In this document: piece by piece, positions 25,757 to 35,351 of the stretch
How the letters are laid out: every line of letters begins with the position of its first letter
Position numbering within the stretch: position 1 is the stretch's first letter
DNA from: Pyrinomonadaceae bacterium
GTDB lineage: Bacteria; Acidobacteriota; Blastocatellia; Pyrinomonadales; Pyrinomonadaceae
Reading direction: 5' to 3'
NCBI GenBank assembly: GCA_021463165.1
Contig: JAJTWY010000001.1
Location: 124,001-188,000 of the forward strand
DNA length: 64,000 nucleotides
Translations under genes and position numbers: made by a program
Notes under the pieces: generated by a model
Database searches by the model: none
What the model was told of the DNA's origin: nothing
What the model saw: the letters and a program-made list of their open reading frames with translations, nothing else

Positions 25757-28643
25757 TACCCTTTAGGATCTGTTCTAGCGCTCCGTTGCACCTTTCGCAG
25801 ACAGTTGGGAGATCTGCGAATTCGCCAACGCGGGTTGAATAGTTCCAGCACCGTTCGCACTTGGTCCCGTCAGCCTGCATGACCTCGACCCGCTGAACTG
25901 CCCCTTCATGCACTTCGACCTGAGACACGATAAAGACATATCGAAGTTGCTCGTAATACTCGAGCAAAAATCGAGTGGTCTCGCGGTCTGTGGTCAGAAC
26001 GACTTTTGCTTCGAGCGACGACCCGATGCGTTTTGCGATACGGGCTTCTTCGAGGGCTTTTAGCACTTCGTCGCGAAGCGCGAAGATTCGCTCCCAATTG
26101 GATCGCAGGGCGAGGGCCTCCGACTCTCCAATAGATAAACTGTTGGCGTTTCGACGCGGAAACTCCGCCATGTGCACGGAGGCTTCACTCTTTGCGGGGA
26201 GGTTCTCCCACGCTTCGTCGCAAGTAAATGCAAGCAGTGGAGCCATCAGCCTAACGAGCGAATCGGTGATCCTGTATAGCGCCGTCTGCGCTGAGCGGCG
26301 TTCGACGCACCTTGGAGCGAAGATGTAAAGACGATCCTTGATGATGTCGAAATAACGGGCCGAGAGCGTCACGGTACAGAAGCCATAAAGTGCGTTGTAG
26401 GCAGCCTGAAAATTATAGCTGTCATAACCCGCCATTACTTTTTCCGCCACCTCGTCCAGACTCGCAAGAGCCCAGCGGTCGATCTCAAGCATGTCGGACA
26501 CGGCAACTGAATCGGTCGCCGGATCAAAGCCGTCGAGATTTCCGAGAGCGTAGCGCAGCGTGTTGCGCATCTTTTTGTAGGCATCGATCACGCGGGCGAG
26601 GATCTCATCCGAACAGCGAACATCCTCAGTGTAGTCGACGGCCGCCGCCCATAGACGCAGCACATCGGCACCAGATCTATTTATGATCTCATTCGGAGCG
26701 GTGACATTACCTTCGGTCTTTGACTGCTTTTTGCCTTCGCCGTCGACGACCCAGCCGTGCGTGACAATCTGCTTGTACGGGGCTGAATCGTGCGCCGCGA
26801 TCCCACAGCTCAGAGAAGAATTGAACCAACCACGATATTGGTCGCCGCCTTCGAGATAAACATCGGCCGGAAAACGAAGCGTGTCGCCGCGGGTTTCGAG
26901 GACGGCAACGCACGACGATCCGGAATCGAACCATACGTCAAGAATGTCTGTCTCCTTGCGAAAATCCGAGCTCCCGCAGTCGCATTTGAACCCGTCCGGC
27001 AGCAGCTCGCTCGCGACGCGGGCATACCAAGCATCGGCGGTTTCCTTTGCAAAGATGTCGGCGACATGATCGACGATCTTCGGATCGGCAACCTCCGCGT
27101 CGCACGCCTGGCAATAGAAAACCGGGATCGGCACGCCCCATGAGCGCTGCCGCGAAACACACCAGTCCGGCCGGCCCTTGAACATATTCGTCATTCGGCC
27201 CTCGCCCCACGACGGGTGCCATTTTACGCTCTTGATTTCAGACAACGCCTGATTTCGCAGCCCATTTTCCGACGGCTCGCCGTTGAGTTCATCCATTGAA
27301 ATAAACCATTGCGGCGTCGCCCGGAAGATCACTGCCTTCTTGCACCTCCAGCAATGCGGATAACGGTGATCGTATCTCTCCGAGTGAAGCAGCATTCCTG
27401 ATTCACGAAGAAACTCAACGATCCGAGGATTGGCGTCGAGGATGTTCATACCGCTGAAATGTTCGACCTCCTCGATAAATCGCCCCGCAGGATCGACAGG
27501 GTTATAGATATCCAGCCCGTAGGCTTTGCCGATATGAAAGTCGTCCGCACCGTGTCCCGGCGCTGTGTGAACACAGCCGGTACCGCTCTTCTTCGAAGAT
27601 TTGTCCTCGAAACGAACGTCCAGCTCAACCTCAGCGTCGGCCTCGCCGAGCGTAACATGCTCCCCGTTCATCAGCAGCGAAACACGGTCGAGCCATGCAT
27701 GGCGACATTGCATTCGATCGAGCTTTGAACCCTTGAAACGGGCGAGCTCCGTTACATCGCCAAGGCCGCATGCCTCAACAAAAGCCTGTTGCAGGTCGCT
27801 TGCGACGATGTAAACCTCCTCGCCGCCCGCAGCTCGCGTACCGAGAGCCGAGTAGTCGAATTCCGGATGGACGGTGATACCAAGATTTGCGGGCAGCGTC
27901 CACGGCGTGGTGGTCCAGATCACGACAAATACATTCTTGCCGGCCAACGCCGGATCGATCTCGGCCGGATCGGTTCTAAGTGGGAATTTTACATAGACCG
28001 AGGGCGAAGTGTGCTCTTTGTATTCAACCTCTGCTTCGGCGAGAGCGGTCTGGTCGTGAATGCACCAATAGACCGGCCTCAGGCCTTTGTACACGAAGCC
28101 CCGTTCAAGGAATTTCCCGAAGAGCCGAGCCGTCGATGATTCGTACTCGGCCGACATCGTCAAATACGGATTCTGCCATTCGCCGAGAATTCCAAGACGT
28201 TGAAAATCGCGTGTCTGATTGTTCATCGCGGTGGAAGCATGTTCGCGGCAGATCCGCCGAAATGTTGCGACCGGCAGATCGTTCTTGTTCCTGCCCTTTT
28301 CCTTAAGCTTTCGCTCTACATGCGTTTCGATCGGCAATCCGTGACAATCGTAGCCCGGGACATACGGGGCCTCAAAACCCATCATCGAACGCGTTTTAAC
28401 GACAAAATCCTTAAGGATCTTGTTGAGCGCCGTTCCGATATGAATATCGGCGTTTGCATACGGCGGGCCATCGTGCAGAATAAACTTCTCCCGTCCTTTC
28501 CGGGCCTCTAACACCTTCTCGTAAAGCCCCATTTCCTGCCATTTCTTCAAACGAGCAGGCTCCATTTGCCCCAGATTCCCCTTCTGCGAGAAATCCGTTC
28601 TTGGCAAGTTTACTGTCTTCTTAAGATCGATTTGTTCACTCAT
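25752..28643 (-). CDS. ileS: Isoleucyl-tRNA synthetase
   Basis: 963 residues, bacterial type with C-terminal zinc site. Class Ia motifs: [19 protein letters not shown] (HIGH-type, near residue 70), editing domain with [12 protein letters not shown] and [18 protein letters not shown], and the anticodon-binding domain after 700. The second ATP-binding signature, normally KMSKS, reads KKQSKTEGN around residues 637-645. A C-terminal zinc finger shows CERCWNY and CERC. Charges tRNA-Ile and edits Val-tRNA. No Shine-Dalgarno precedes the ATG; a hairpin lies 16 nt upstream. First gene of a long minus-strand run to GH92. Confidence 0.96.
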   Translation of the reverse strand: MSEQIDLKKTVNLPRTDFSQKGNLGQMEPARLKKWQEMGLYEKVLEARKGREKFILHDGPPYANADIHIGTALNKILKDFVVKTRSMMGFEAPYVPGYDCHGLPIETHVERKLKEKGRNKNDLPVATFRRICREHASTAMNNQTRDFQRLGILGEWQNPYLTMSAEYESSTARLFGKFLERGFVYKGLRPVYWCIHDQTALAEAEVEYKEHTSPSVYVKFPLRTDPAEIDPALAGKNVFVVIWTTTPWTLPANLGITVHPEFDYSALGTRAAGGEEVYIVASDLQQAFVEACGLGDVTELARFKGSKLDRMQCRHAWLDRVSLLMNGEHVTLGEADAEVELDVRFEDKSSKKSGTGCVHTAPGHGADDFHIGKAYGLDIYNPVDPAGRFIEEVEHFSGMNILDANPRIVEFLRESGMLLHSERYDHRYPHCWRCKKAVIFRATPQWFISMDELNGEPSENGLRNQALSEIKSVKWHPSWGEGRMTNMFKGRPDWCVSRQRSWGVPIPVFYCQACDAEVADPKIVDHVADIFAKETADAWYARVASELLPDGFKCDCGSSDFRKETDILDVWFDSGSSCVAVLETRGDTLRFPADVYLEGGDQYRGWFNSSLSCGIAAHDSAPYKQIVTHGWVVDGEGKKQSKTEGNVTAPNEIINRSGADVLRLWAAAVDYTEDVRCSDEILARVIDAYKKMRNTLRYALGNLDGFDPATDSVAVSDMLEIDRWALASLDEVAEKVMAGYDSYNFQAAYNALYGFCTVTLSARYFDIIKDRLYIFAPRCVERRSAQTALYRITDSLVRLMAPLLAFTCDEAWENLPAKSEASVHMAEFPRRNANSLSIGESEALALRSNWERIFALRDEVLKALEEARIAKRIGSSLEAKVVLTTDRETTRFLLEYYEQLRYVFIVSQVEVHEGAVQRVEVMQADGTKCERCWNYSTRVGEFADLPTVCERCNGALEQILKGI

Positions 28644-28659
28644 TTATAAAATCAAAAGC

Positions 28660-28683
28660 CCCAAGCCTATCTATCAGCTTGGG
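28660..28683 (-). terminator. Hairpin between clpS and ileS (terminator or leader element)
   Basis: Perfect 7-bp inverted repeat (CCCAAGC...GCTTGGG) with a 10-nt loop, followed on the minus strand by GGCTTTTGATTTTATAA and then the ileS ATG. It could end the clpS transcript or act as an attenuator in a leader of ileS. No T-box core sequence was seen in the 186-nt interval. Confidence 0.4.
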
Positions 28684-28829
28684 ACCGTCAAAAGCGTACC
28701 TGCGCACCGTTCAACCCACGTCGAACGCCTGTCCCCTGATATTGCCTATAATTGGCGATGGCCTCCGCATAATTCGTTTAAATACTAGCACACACTAGAC
28801 CCGAAGTCGTAGATCCTCCGAGAAGAACA

Positions 28830-29147
28830 TCACTCTTCCTCGAGTGTGCATAACAACGGATACTCCCGTGCCCTCGCAAGGTTCATCGTCTTTTGGCGTT
28901 TTGTTTCCGCTATCTCGTATGGATAAATACCTGCAACACCAACTCCCGCATTGTGTACCTTCAGCATAATGTCGATCGCATCAGCTTCGTCACGGTTAAA
29001 GACGAACTGCAATATGAAAACAACAAACTCCATCGTCGTAAAGTCGTCATTATGCAACAGGACCTTAAAGAGCTTCGGCTTTTCCAGTTTGGTCTTCTTT
29101 TCAGTCAGAACCTCGCCGCCGCCGTCGATGTCAGGAAATTCGGGCAT
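28830..29147 (-). CDS. clpS: ATP-dependent Clp protease adaptor ClpS
   Basis: 105 residues from ATG 29147 (the codon before is TTG). ClpS delivers N-degron substrates to ClpAP. Core motifs: LFKVLLHNDDFTTMEFVVFILQ (with the NDD/T of the binding pocket), VHNAGVGVAGIYPYEIAETK and the helix ending in PLLCTLEEE. The N-terminal extension is acidic and flexible, as usual. No clpA neighbour lies here. A TATAAT ends 7 nt before the ATG, suggesting leaderless mRNA. A short ATE/Bpt-like transferase elsewhere in the window (39529) could make substrates for it. Confidence 0.95.
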   Translation of the reverse strand: MPEFPDIDGGGEVLTEKKTKLEKPKLFKVLLHNDDFTTMEFVVFILQFVFNRDEADAIDIMLKVHNAGVGVAGIYPYEIAETKRQKTMNLARAREYPLLCTLEEE

Positions 29148-29154
29148 CAAGAAA

Positions 29155-29160
29155 ATTATA
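29155..29160 (-). promoter_or_regulatory. Candidate -10 element for clpS (leaderless)
   Basis: Perfect minus-strand TATAAT, 7 nt from the clpS ATG. The expected -35 position holds only a weak match (TAGCAA). Confidence 0.45.
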
Positions 29161-29284
29161 GACTTGGCGGTTTGGATTTGCTACATTTCACTTGCGCTGT
29201 TTACTTAGTATTCAATCTGGACATTTACCGCTCGTTGTGAACTGAAAGAGTACGACGATTGAGCGTTTACCTAGACATCGGTCA

Positions 29285-32200
29285 ATGAAAAAGTCAACGG
29301 TTTCAGCTTCCTCCAGAGCGGCGGTTCGCCCGATCTCCTTCGAGAGTATCGATGCGGTCTTTCGCGCCGTCGGGCAAAAGCTGAGGGACGGTCTCTCGGG
29401 CGAGGCAGAGACTATACTCGTTGACACGATCGAAAAGTATCAACATAAGCCTGACGATCTCGCCAACCTTAAGCGGCTTCTTGCATTTACGCTCGAAACC
29501 GCCGGCCGGTATAAAGAGTCGCTTGAGACCATACTCCCGTTTGAGGCTGAAGCAGAACTTGCGGTGTTGAGTCCGGAAACTCGGATCAGGGTCACGACGC
29601 AGCTTGCCATTGCCTACAACAACTCCGGCGATCAGCCAAAAGCGGTCACGCTGCTAAAGGAAAATCACCACCGAGCCGAAAAAGAGCAGCTTCGACACCT
29701 GTTCGGCAGTATCGATATAGCACTTGCCCGGGTTTATCGGAAACTTGCCGAGTTTCCGATCTGCCGAGACTATGCCCAGAAAGCTCTCGACCATTTTCGC
29801 GACTACGGCGACTGGCTCGGGATGGCTGAGGCGTATAGGGAGATCGCCAATAGCTACCACCAGGAAGGCAATAGCGAGAAGGCGATCGACAGCTATAATT
29901 ACGGGATCACCGCCATTGGCAACAACTCGGCCCCGTACATGCTGGGCAAGCTCTATACCGATATGTCCGGGGCTTACTGGTTCCTGCGTCGGCCGCAGAA
30001 AGGGATCGAATGCCTAGAAAAATCGATCGAGTTCTTTGATCAGACCGCACACGCGCTGAATTCGGTGATCGCCTATAACAATCTCGGCATCAATCTTGTC
30101 CTCATCGGCGAATGGGAAAGGGCTGAGCAGATCATTCGTCGAGCTCTCGAGATCGCAGAAAAAGAAGAGTATGTGCATGTCGCCGGTATATATGACTCGC
30201 TCGGTGAGCTGTATATTCTCCGCGATGACCTTGATGAGGCTGAAAAGTGGCTGGACCGCGCCGTCGAGTTTGCAACCGACAAAAAACATCCGTGGTACAC
30301 GATCCAGTCGATGCGAAATCTCGCGCGGTGCTACCTCGCGCAGGAACAGGCTGAGAAGGCCGTCACCAAGGCAAGGGAAACTATTGAACGGTCGCGGGAG
30401 ATCGGCGATAAACATTACGCGAACATGGCGGGCCTTGTACTTGCAGAGGCCTATCTTAAACAAGGACTTGTCGATGAAGTGGAGGATGCTCTTCAAGCGA
30501 TTGAAGAAACCGACCCAAGCGCGGATTTTTTTGTACTTGGCAACATTCAGCGGATCCGTGGTTTGACCGCATTGACCGACGACGATAAGGAACTCGCCAT
30601 ACATCATTTCAGTCGAAGCTTGACCATCTTTGAAACGGCGGGCGACCTCTATCACACGGCTTTGATCCATCAATTGCTTGGCACCAATCTGGACCTCGAG
30701 AACGGTATTAGGCCGATCCGTCATCTCGAATCTGCGGCACAGATATTTCGCAAACTGGGCCTCGACAAAAGGGTCGAAGAAATTGCCCGCGAACTCTCGA
30801 AACTCGAAGGTGCGATGGCGACAGCCGCGCCGCGAACGGCTCCTGCGAGAACCAATTCAGTCGTTTCTCAACTTCTGACGGTTCGTCTCGCCGAGGCGAC
30901 CGCATCCCGAGAGTTGCTGTTTCGCGAACTCGTTGCGGTGCTGCAGCAGGAAAGCAGTGCAAAGAAGATCATAATTGCCCAGCAGAATGACCAGAAAAGG
31001 CTCATCCCGTTCATAACCCACGGCATCTCGCCTCAGGACAGTAACGAGGCTGTAATAAAACTGGCGGAGGCTCAGAGCAAGAACGACGAGCGCGCGTTCT
31101 CAAGGTCAAAGAATTTTGCGATCTATCACTTGCGCGGTTCCTCAGCGGCGATGCCAGCAGTTCTCTTGATCAGTCCTCAGGCTGGAGCAGTTTTGAACGA
31201 TCAGAGTTCGCTGGCACCGCTTCTGCGCGTCGTTGAGCTGGGGATGGATGTGATCGCTTTGCGCGAAAAAGACAAGTCCGCCCCTGCTGAGGCGGAATCG
31301 TACGCATTGGCATCGACCGGCCTCATGCCCGGCTTCATACACTCGTCGCCGGCCATGACGGCGCTTGTCGAGGAAGTTTATAAGATCAGATCATCCGACG
31401 TTACTGTTCTCGTCACCGGTGAATCGGGAACCGGTAAGGAGCTCGTCTCGCAGGCAATCCATAAACTTTCGAATCGAAAGGATCAGATCTTCAGGCCCTT
31501 CAATTGTACGGGTCTGACGAAAGAACTCGCCGATGCGACTCTGTTCGGATACAAGAAAGGGGCATTTACGGGAGCGGTCGCAGATAATCCGGGTATCATT
31601 CGTTCGGCAAATCACGGAACGCTCTTCCTCGATGAGATCGGCGATCTGCCATTGGATTTCCAGCCAAAGCTGCTTCGATTTCTACAAGAAGGCGAGATAC
31701 AACCGATCGGTGAAACTCAATCGATCAATGTCGATGTGCGGATCATTGCCGCGACCAACGTCTCCCTGGAAGATATGGTTGCTAACGGCACTTTTCGCGA
31801 GGACCTCTTCTACAGGCTGAATGTTATCCGCCTACGCGTTCCGCCGCTCCGCGAACGCCGTGCGGAAATACCGCCAATGGTGAACTATTACATCAATCAC
31901 TACTCAGAGCGTTTCCAGAAGCACGACCTGTCGATAACACCTCAAGCCGTCGATATGCTGATGGTTGCGAACTGGGAAGGCAATGTTCGCGAGTTGTGCA
32001 ATGAAGTACAGCGATTTGTGGCCCGGGCTGTTGATGGTGAAGTAATAACGCCCGACCATCTGTCGCCGGAACTGAGGCACAACGCCAGGCCTCTCACGCC
32101 GATCGATGGTGACTCAAACGTCAAACCGATCGCAAGTTATGACGGCGGCTTCACGCCGTTCTCCAACATACCCGCCGGCGGGACCCTCGAATCGGCCGTC

Positions 32201-32341
32201 TCGGAATTGGAAATGCAGCTGATCAAGGCTTCCCTCGCCAGAAACAACTGGAATATCTCCCGCGTGGCAAACGAACTTGGGCTGACGCGTCGCGGCCTTT
32301 ATCTGAAACTCTCTCGGTATGGGATCGAGAAAGCGGCATGA
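29285..32341 (+). CDS. TPR-containing sigma-54-dependent transcriptional activator
   Basis: 1018 residues. About residues 40-510 form a series of tetratricopeptide repeats (for example YKESLETILPFEAEA, GMAEAYREIANSYHQEGN, AGIYDSLGELYILRDDLDEAEKW). Residues 520-665 are a GAF-like or linker region. The AAA+ sigma-54 interaction domain follows: Walker A GESGTGKE (G712), GAFTGA loop (G759), LDEIGDLPLDFQPKLLRFLQ and the RVPPLRERRAEIP region; the C-terminus has a Fis-type HTH (NWNISRVANELGLTRRGLYLKL). No receiver domain, so the TPR array probably receives the signal. Target promoters unknown; no rpoN is in the window. Confidence 0.93.
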   Translation: MKKSTVSASSRAAVRPISFESIDAVFRAVGQKLRDGLSGEAETILVDTIEKYQHKPDDLANLKRLLAFTLETAGRYKESLETILPFEAEAELAVLSPETRIRVTTQLAIAYNNSGDQPKAVTLLKENHHRAEKEQLRHLFGSIDIALARVYRKLAEFPICRDYAQKALDHFRDYGDWLGMAEAYREIANSYHQEGNSEKAIDSYNYGITAIGNNSAPYMLGKLYTDMSGAYWFLRRPQKGIECLEKSIEFFDQTAHALNSVIAYNNLGINLVLIGEWERAEQIIRRALEIAEKEEYVHVAGIYDSLGELYILRDDLDEAEKWLDRAVEFATDKKHPWYTIQSMRNLARCYLAQEQAEKAVTKARETIERSREIGDKHYANMAGLVLAEAYLKQGLVDEVEDALQAIEETDPSADFFVLGNIQRIRGLTALTDDDKELAIHHFSRSLTIFETAGDLYHTALIHQLLGTNLDLENGIRPIRHLESAAQIFRKLGLDKRVEEIARELSKLEGAMATAAPRTAPARTNSVVSQLLTVRLAEATASRELLFRELVAVLQQESSAKKIIIAQQNDQKRLIPFITHGISPQDSNEAVIKLAEAQSKNDERAFSRSKNFAIYHLRGSSAAMPAVLLISPQAGAVLNDQSSLAPLLRVVELGMDVIALREKDKSAPAEAESYALASTGLMPGFIHSSPAMTALVEEVYKIRSSDVTVLVTGESGTGKELVSQAIHKLSNRKDQIFRPFNCTGLTKELADATLFGYKKGAFTGAVADNPGIIRSANHGTLFLDEIGDLPLDFQPKLLRFLQEGEIQPIGETQSINVDVRIIAATNVSLEDMVANGTFREDLFYRLNVIRLRVPPLRERRAEIPPMVNYYINHYSERFQKHDLSITPQAVDMLMVANWEGNVRELCNEVQRFVARAVDGEVITPDHLSPELRHNARPLTPIDGDSNVKPIASYDGGFTPFSNIPAGGTLESAVSELEMQLIKASLARNNWNISRVANELGLTRRGLYLKLSRYGIEKAA

Positions 32342-32370
32342 TCGAAGCGTAAAAGCAGAAGTTGCGGTTC

Positions 32371-33516
32371 CTAAACAATGTTGAGAGAGCGCAGCTCGGC
32401 GATCAGGCTGGGCAAAACAGAAAGTAGTTTGTTGATATCTTCCTCCGAGTTGGTCCGCCCGAGTGAGAATCGGATCGAACCCATCGCTCGCGAATACGGA
32501 ACATCCATTGCCTCGAGCACGTGTGAAGAACGATGATCGTGCGCGTGGCAAGCGGATCCGGTCGAGACTGCGATGCCGGCCCGGTCAAGTCCGTATAAGA
32601 TCATTTCACCGTTAGTATTCTCAAATGAAATATTTGAGGTATTCGGAAGCCGTTTTGAACTGTCCCGAGTTCCGTTCAAGGAAGAATCAGGTACCTTCGC
32701 AAGAATCTCGTTTTCAAGCCTATCCCGTAAGCGTTCAACCTCAACCATTTTTGAAAGGTCTGACGCGAGCCGGGCAGCAGCGCCCAACCCGGCGATCTGG
32801 TGAACAGCCTCGGTTCCTGCTCGACGCCCAAATTCTTGTCCACCACCGATCAAATACGGAGACATCTCAACACCTTTCCGGACGAACAAAGCCCCGACGC
32901 CCTTTGGCCCATGGAACTTGTGAGCCGACAGCGAAAAAAGATCGACCGGGCTATTTGCCAGGTCGATCGCGATTTTTCCTACGGCGTTCACCCCGTCAAC
33001 ATGAAACAGAGCATTAGAATTTGCTTTCACGATCTGGCCGATCTCATCTATCGGGAAGATCACGCCGGTCTCGTTGTTAGCCAGCATTGTTGAAACAATG
33101 GCTGTGTCTGGCGAAAGGGCCGCCCGTAAGGCGTCGAGATCAAGTGATCCTTCGCTGTCAACTTCTAACCATGTAACACGTAATCCCCTGCTCTCAAGCG
33201 TCTGGAATACTTTCAAAACGGCGTCATGCTCAACTTTGGTCGTTATAACATGACAATCAGTCCGGTTCCGGATGGCTCCGAAGATCGCCCAGGTGTCACT
33301 CTCGGTTCCGCCGGAAGTAAAGACGATCTCATCCGAAGCCGACACGCCAAGCAACTTCGCGACACTGACTCGCGTATCCATAAGTACGCGGCGGCTATCG
33401 CGGCTCAGCGAATACGCAGCCGAAGGATTGCCAAACGAAGTTTCGAGGCATTGCCGCATGGCGTCGAGAACTTCGGCGGCGATCGGCGTCGTGGCATTAT
33501 TGTCAAGGTATATCAT
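32371..33516 (-). CDS. Cysteine desulfurase (NifS/IscS class)
   Basis: PLP-dependent enzyme of 381 residues that takes sulfur from cysteine for Fe-S clusters or thiolation. Landmarks: MIYLDNNATTPIAAEVL, SGGTESDTWAI, TTKVEHDAVLKVF, MLANNETGVIFPI, HVDGVNAVGKI, the PLP lysine in SAHKFHGPKGVGALF, GGGQEFGRRAGTEAV and the catalytic Cys in STGSACHAHDHRSSHVL. In most enzymes H-x-D-G-A/Q-Q follows HVD; here it is HVDGVNA. No iscU, iscR or mnmA neighbour is present, so the sulfur acceptor is unclear. Convergent with the sigma-54 activator. Confidence 0.94.
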   Translation of the reverse strand: MIYLDNNATTPIAAEVLDAMRQCLETSFGNPSAAYSLSRDSRRVLMDTRVSVAKLLGVSASDEIVFTSGGTESDTWAIFGAIRNRTDCHVITTKVEHDAVLKVFQTLESRGLRVTWLEVDSEGSLDLDALRAALSPDTAIVSTMLANNETGVIFPIDEIGQIVKANSNALFHVDGVNAVGKIAIDLANSPVDLFSLSAHKFHGPKGVGALFVRKGVEMSPYLIGGGQEFGRRAGTEAVHQIAGLGAAARLASDLSKMVEVERLRDRLENEILAKVPDSSLNGTRDSSKRLPNTSNISFENTNGEMILYGLDRAGIAVSTGSACHAHDHRSSHVLEAMDVPYSRAMGSIRFSLGRTNSEEDINKLLSVLPSLIAELRSLNIV

Positions 33517-33545
33517 TTGCGGTGGCGGTTTCGTTTCGCCGTCAA

Positions 33546-33574
33546 TTTACGATTTAGACTTTAGCAATTACAAT
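33546..33574 (+). promoter_or_regulatory. Promoter candidate for the FHA-GAF-cyclase gene
   Basis: TTTACG and TACAAT separated by 17 nt; predicted transcription start is about 33581, only a few bases before the TTG start codon at 33585, so again nearly leaderless. Confidence 0.4.
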
Positions 33575-33584
33575 TACGGATACA

Positions 33585-35291
33585 TTGGACGCACGGCTCA
33601 TAATAACAGAACCGACGGGCAGAACGTGGGAAGCCAGTATCGACGCCATGAAGGCCTATACGATAGGTCGAGCAAAGGAGAACGATATTGTCCTAAATGA
33701 TCGTCGTGTATCCCGAAAACATGCCTACATCTACCAGGACAACGGAAACTACAAGATCGTTGACGGATATTTTGAGGGCGGGCAGCTTTACCGAAGCGTC
33801 AATCATATCTTCGTAAATGGTGCAATGCACCTCGAATATCAGCTTACCGAGAACGATACCGTCCTCATCGGAGAAACACGGATCGACTTTCATCTGATAG
33901 ACCGGATGAAGGAAACGGTACACACGGTGCCGCCGACCGACAATGTGATCGCGGTCAAGGAGGAACGCCCGAAAACCGTCAATTTTGATGATTCTCCGTT
34001 TGGCCACACACAGGTTCAGATCTCGGTAAACGAGATAATCGGCCGGCATTCGAATATGTCGCTCGAGACCGCTACGGCGTCTCCGACCGAGATCAAGGAC
34101 CTCAGGCGAAAGGCAAAGATCCTCGAACTTTTGTTCGAGATGGGCAGAACGCTGGGTACGGCCTTCGAGTTGGAGGAGATCTTTGAAAAGGGAACGGACC
34201 TGATATTTCGCGGCACCCCTGCCGATCGTGTGGTGGCGCTTCTTGCCGAGGAAGGCCCTGACGGAAAGATCATCGAAGATTCACTCTATCCGATCGGGGC
34301 AAAAACACGTGATGCCAGTTTTGAAAAGCTGACTGAGCGGCTGGCCGTTAGCCGAACAATAACGAAGAAGGTGATGACCGATCGTGTTGCCGTGCTTTCG
34401 CAGGACGCGAAGAAGGATGAGCAATTCTTCGGCGCCGAATCGATCGTCTCGCAGGGTGTGAGGTCGACTATCTGCGCTCCTCTGGTAACGGCAGCGAATA
34501 TCCACGGCGTTCTCTACGCAGACAGGCTCGATCCGTTCGCTGCCTTTTCTCCTGATCACCTCGAGATGATCAGTGCCGTGGCTGCCCTGACTGCCGTAAC
34601 GGTCGAAACGGTCAAGGCTCATAAACGGCTTGCCCGAGAAGAAGTGGCACGTGCAAATTACAGCAGGTTCATGCCGGAGTACGTCGTGCAACAGCTTCTC
34701 GAAAATCCCGATTCATTCCGTCTCGGCGGCGTAAATCAACTGATCACGGTCTTATTTGCCGATATCCGCGGATTTACCGCTATGGCAGAGAATGAGAATC
34801 CCGAGGACGTTGTTCGGCTACTAAACCATTATTTTACGGCGATGTCCGAGATCATTTTCGAGCACGGAGGCACCTTGGATAAATACATCGGTGACGGGCT
34901 GATGGCACTCTTCGGAGCGCCGACCGCAACGCCCAATGATGCCAAAAACGCACTTAACGCAGCAGTTTCGATGCAGCGAGAACTGCAAAACTTGAAAAAG
35001 AACCTCAATGAAGAGGGCTTCTCCGGGATCTCCATCGGCATCGGGCTTCATACCGGGGTAGCGACGATTGGTTACATAGGTTCCGAACGGCGATCCGAAT
35101 ATACCGCGATCGGCGATACGGTGAACCTGGCTTCCCGGCTCGAAGCAAATACGCGCGGCGGACAGATCTTGATCAGCGAAGCCACGGCGCGAGCCACCGA
35201 AGGGTTGTTTCCATTGATCAGGCGCGAGCCGATCGTTGTCAAAAATCGACAGCAGCCGGTCGATCTTTACGAAGTAAAATGGACCGAATAA
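33585..35291 (+). CDS. FHA-GAF-class III adenylate/guanylate cyclase
   Basis: 568 residues. TTG 33585 is chosen because the FHA domain already begins at residue 4 (ARLIITEPTGRTWEAS) and continues with TIGRAKENDIVLNDRRVSRKHAYI, the phosphothreonine-binding loop. Residues about 175-345 are a GAF domain (ELEEIFEKGTDLIF, STICAPLVTAANIHGVLYADR). The class III cyclase domain starts near 385: FADIRGFTAMAEN (metal-binding D393), YFTAMSEIIFEHGGTLDKYIGDGLMALFGAP, and IGLHTGVATIGYIG with SEYTAIGDTVNLASRLE. No transmembrane segment, so cytosolic. Makes cAMP or cGMP in response to phosphoprotein and small-ligand input. Upstream of mreB. Confidence 0.95.
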   Translation: MDARLIITEPTGRTWEASIDAMKAYTIGRAKENDIVLNDRRVSRKHAYIYQDNGNYKIVDGYFEGGQLYRSVNHIFVNGAMHLEYQLTENDTVLIGETRIDFHLIDRMKETVHTVPPTDNVIAVKEERPKTVNFDDSPFGHTQVQISVNEIIGRHSNMSLETATASPTEIKDLRRKAKILELLFEMGRTLGTAFELEEIFEKGTDLIFRGTPADRVVALLAEEGPDGKIIEDSLYPIGAKTRDASFEKLTERLAVSRTITKKVMTDRVAVLSQDAKKDEQFFGAESIVSQGVRSTICAPLVTAANIHGVLYADRLDPFAAFSPDHLEMISAVAALTAVTVETVKAHKRLAREEVARANYSRFMPEYVVQQLLENPDSFRLGGVNQLITVLFADIRGFTAMAENENPEDVVRLLNHYFTAMSEIIFEHGGTLDKYIGDGLMALFGAPTATPNDAKNALNAAVSMQRELQNLKKNLNEEGFSGISIGIGLHTGVATIGYIGSERRSEYTAIGDTVNLASRLEANTRGGQILISEATARATEGLFPLIRREPIVVKNRQQPVDLYEVKWTE

Positions 35292-35292
35292 C

Positions 35293-35322
35293 TTGGAAGC
35301 TTTTATGAATTCGGCATATAAT
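35293..35322 (+). promoter_or_regulatory. Promoter candidate for mreB
   Basis: TTGGAA and a perfect TATAAT with 18-nt spacing, right after the cyclase stop. The leader would be about 23 nt with GGGAA 9-13 nt before the mreB ATG. Confidence 0.6.
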
Positions 35323-35351
35323 TCCTTAACCCCCCGGGAAGCTGAATCTTT

